Source: Endotrypanum monterogeii (Eukaryota > Euglenozoa > Kinetoplastea > Trypanosomatida > Trypanosomatidae). Taken from it: a DNA stretch of 18,481 nucleotides. The notes beneath the pieces are model-generated. The model was not told where the DNA came from. It saw nothing but the letters and a program-made list of their open reading frames with translations, and did no database searches. Where the stretch lies: contig CM007318.1 in NCBI GenBank assembly GCA_000333855.2, positions 875,002-893,482 on the forward strand, given 5' to 3'. Positions 17,006-18,481 of this stretch are shown here, in pieces; the stretch's first letter is position 1, and each line of letters starts with the position of its first letter. Made by a program: the position numbers and the translations under genes.

Positions 17006-18090
17006 GCGCACGCGCATTCAAGACACACTGCACACGGGAAGAAAAAAGGGAGAGGCGACCAGACAACCCAGAGAGGCGAGCCCCACTTTGATCCTTACAG
17101 CTCCTACACACACACAGACACCTCCATTCTGTCGTGCCCGGGATAGGAGGGAGACGGAAAAAGGAATGCGAGCGGAAGGAAAAACAGTAAAAAAATGGAG
17201 AAACTCGAAAAGTAGAGATCAACACAGGACCACCTCTTTGCAAATGCACTATATAATAAATTGCAAACGCATAGGGAGTACACCGAATCGGCTTGCCAAT
17301 GCAAGGGGGAAAAAGCAGAATCACGGTAATAATAAAAGGAGCGCTTCTGAGAGAAACAAAACGCCGGCAGTGACCTGTATACGATCAAGAAAGCATGGGC
17401 ACACACACGCACACACCGACAAATGCCACGAGAAAACTAAAACAAATCCAAACATATAAACAGCAGCGACCATCCCCTTCGTGTAAATAACCTCATCTCT
17501 AGGGAGGTGAAAAGAAGAACCAATGCTTTATCCATACAAAAAAAAATGGATATCTTTCCCTTCATACTTATTTAAGCTGCTTCATAAATCCACCGTTTTC
17601 TTGCGCAAGTATCCAAGAGAGTGTCTTCGCACAGACGTTTGAGTGAGGGGGTCCAGGAGAAATCAGAGTGTACATCGTCGATAAAAGAAAAGGGGGAAAA
17701 TAGGAAGAAAAATTATGCAGAATTAATGTCCAGCGAGGACACGTGGAAGGGCAGCAACAAGGAGATAAAACATAAGAAGTAAGTGCCACCAGAACTGAAA
17801 ATAACCAAATGAGTGGAAAAAGAGAGATTGAATACCAAAACAACGCAAATGCTCAGATGCACACGTGCCAAGGCACAAAAATAAAAATAAAAAGAGAAGA
17901 GAGTTAAGAGGATCTCAAAGAATTTCTACGAAGACGAATCAAGAGCAAACATAGCCAGCACAGAAAAAAAAATTAGGGAGCATAAGACAATTCTCCAGCT
18001 AGGATCGAAAAGGGGGAATTAAAGCACGAGACGATCTGCAATCCCAAGAAATAATGATATAAGTTATGTATTGCACACATGGAACATCCA

Positions 18091-18096
<6 letters not shown>

Positions 18097-18126
<30 letters not shown>
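18097..18126. repeat. (TA)15 microsatellite
   Basis: A TA run within a wider AT-rich patch of about 18087-18165. Confidence 0.95.
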
Positions 18127-18129
<3 letters not shown>

Positions 18130-18419
18130 ATATTATACTACATATGTACATCTCTATATATATATGCTGAAACAAATAAAGGGGGTGGAAATGTATGAAC
18201 GTGAAACCAGAAACGAAACAGAGCGGGTAGGTCATAAGAAGGAAAAAAAAACTGGGAAACTTATAGCACAACCAAGCAGGAAAAAAAACTCATGAAGTGG
18301 AGATGCTTGCTTCAACTGTAGCGCTGCAGCGACCATCAGTTTGAGACTCCCCATGTCTGGCGCCTATTGGCGTAAAGGAACCCACAAAAAAAACATAATG
18401 GGTGTGCTTTGTGCATTGC

Positions 18420-18421
<2 letters not shown>

Positions 18422-18460
<39 letters not shown>
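18422..18460. repeat. Compound (TA)n(GT)n microsatellite
   Basis: TA repeats to 18452 are followed by GT repeats, the same order as at 7688-7732. Confidence 0.95.
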
Positions 18461-18481
18461 AGGGACGATGTGCTGCTGTAC

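Larger units (their letters stand above)
14694..18481. other. Gene-free region right of repeat copy B
   Basis: No gene is supported in 3.8 kb. Candidate frames reach only about 150 codons and translate to low-complexity sequence rich in K, R, T and H on the + strand or F, S and L on the minus strand. From 14.9 to 15.8 kb and from 17.0 to 18.4 kb the + strand is strongly purine-rich. No tRNA B-box-like sequence or spliced-leader sequence was noticed. It could be a very long 3' untranslated region of a gene beyond the right edge, or a unit boundary. Confidence 0.55.

Noticed and set aside
17004..17459. 151-codon + strand ORF
   Set aside because: The translation is low-complexity K/R/T/H-rich sequence from purine-rich spacer DNA, opposite to the gene direction, with no domain.
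12136..18481. tRNA, snRNA or spliced-leader RNA genes in the gene desert
   Set aside because: Scanning by eye found no GGTTCGA-type B box, cloverleaf-like arms or spliced-leader sequence. A covariance-model search would be decisive.
1..18481. CRISPR arrays, bacterial-type operons or phage-like modules
   Set aside because: No regularly spaced repeats, Shine-Dalgarno-linked gene strings or phage proteins are present. The gene content is eukaryotic.

Overview
The window looks like nuclear DNA of a trypanosomatid flagellate, most likely a Leishmania-type (Leishmaniinae) genome. Four intron-less genes all lie on the minus strand. They are separated by 0.9-1.25 kb spacers full of TA/TG microsatellites, homopolymer runs and one-sided polypyrimidine tracts, the layout expected of a polycistronic unit processed by spliced-leader trans-splicing. 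No prokaryotic operon signals, introns, tRNA genes or CRISPR arrays were seen. All four genes end in TGA. The assignment comes from gene style and recognised families, because no search could be run.

Order in the direction of transcription (right to left): (1) 10399-12135, a WD40 beta-propeller protein of Sec13/Seh1 type; (2) 8479-9510, a leucine-rich-repeat (RNI-like) protein; (3) 4134-7508, a large coiled-coil protein recognised as the CCDC146/MBO2 flagellar family from its conserved C-terminal block; (4) 1742-2884, a protein with a degenerate FHA-like domain. For genes 1-3 the start used is the first in-frame ATG compatible with the predicted splice acceptor. For gene 4 it is simply the first in-frame ATG. 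Each gene is preceded by a stretch of about 90-210 nt with no AG dinucleotide on the sense strand, ending at the first AG, so splice acceptors can be proposed from sequence alone.

Flanking the four genes are two copies of a 559/560-bp dispersed repeat, in the same orientation at 759-1317 and 14134-14693. They differ by a single C insertion. Size, intergenic position and A-rich right flanks suggest a SIDER-type short degenerate retroposon, but the family name is inferred. Two such long, near-identical direct repeats bracketing 13.4 kb make this a candidate segment for recombination into extrachromosomal amplicons, a known Leishmania behaviour.

The right third (12.1-18.5 kb) holds no convincing gene in 6.3 kb, apart from repeat copy B. 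It contains microsatellites, a 405-nt polypurine stretch (15216-15620) that resembles an orphan trans-splicing signal, and a segment (about 15830-16720) where strand asymmetry flips. I found no clearly new multi-gene system. The most useful leads are the repeat-flanked segment, the AG-exclusion zones, upstream ATGs in leaders, and two structured-RNA candidates in 3' regions.
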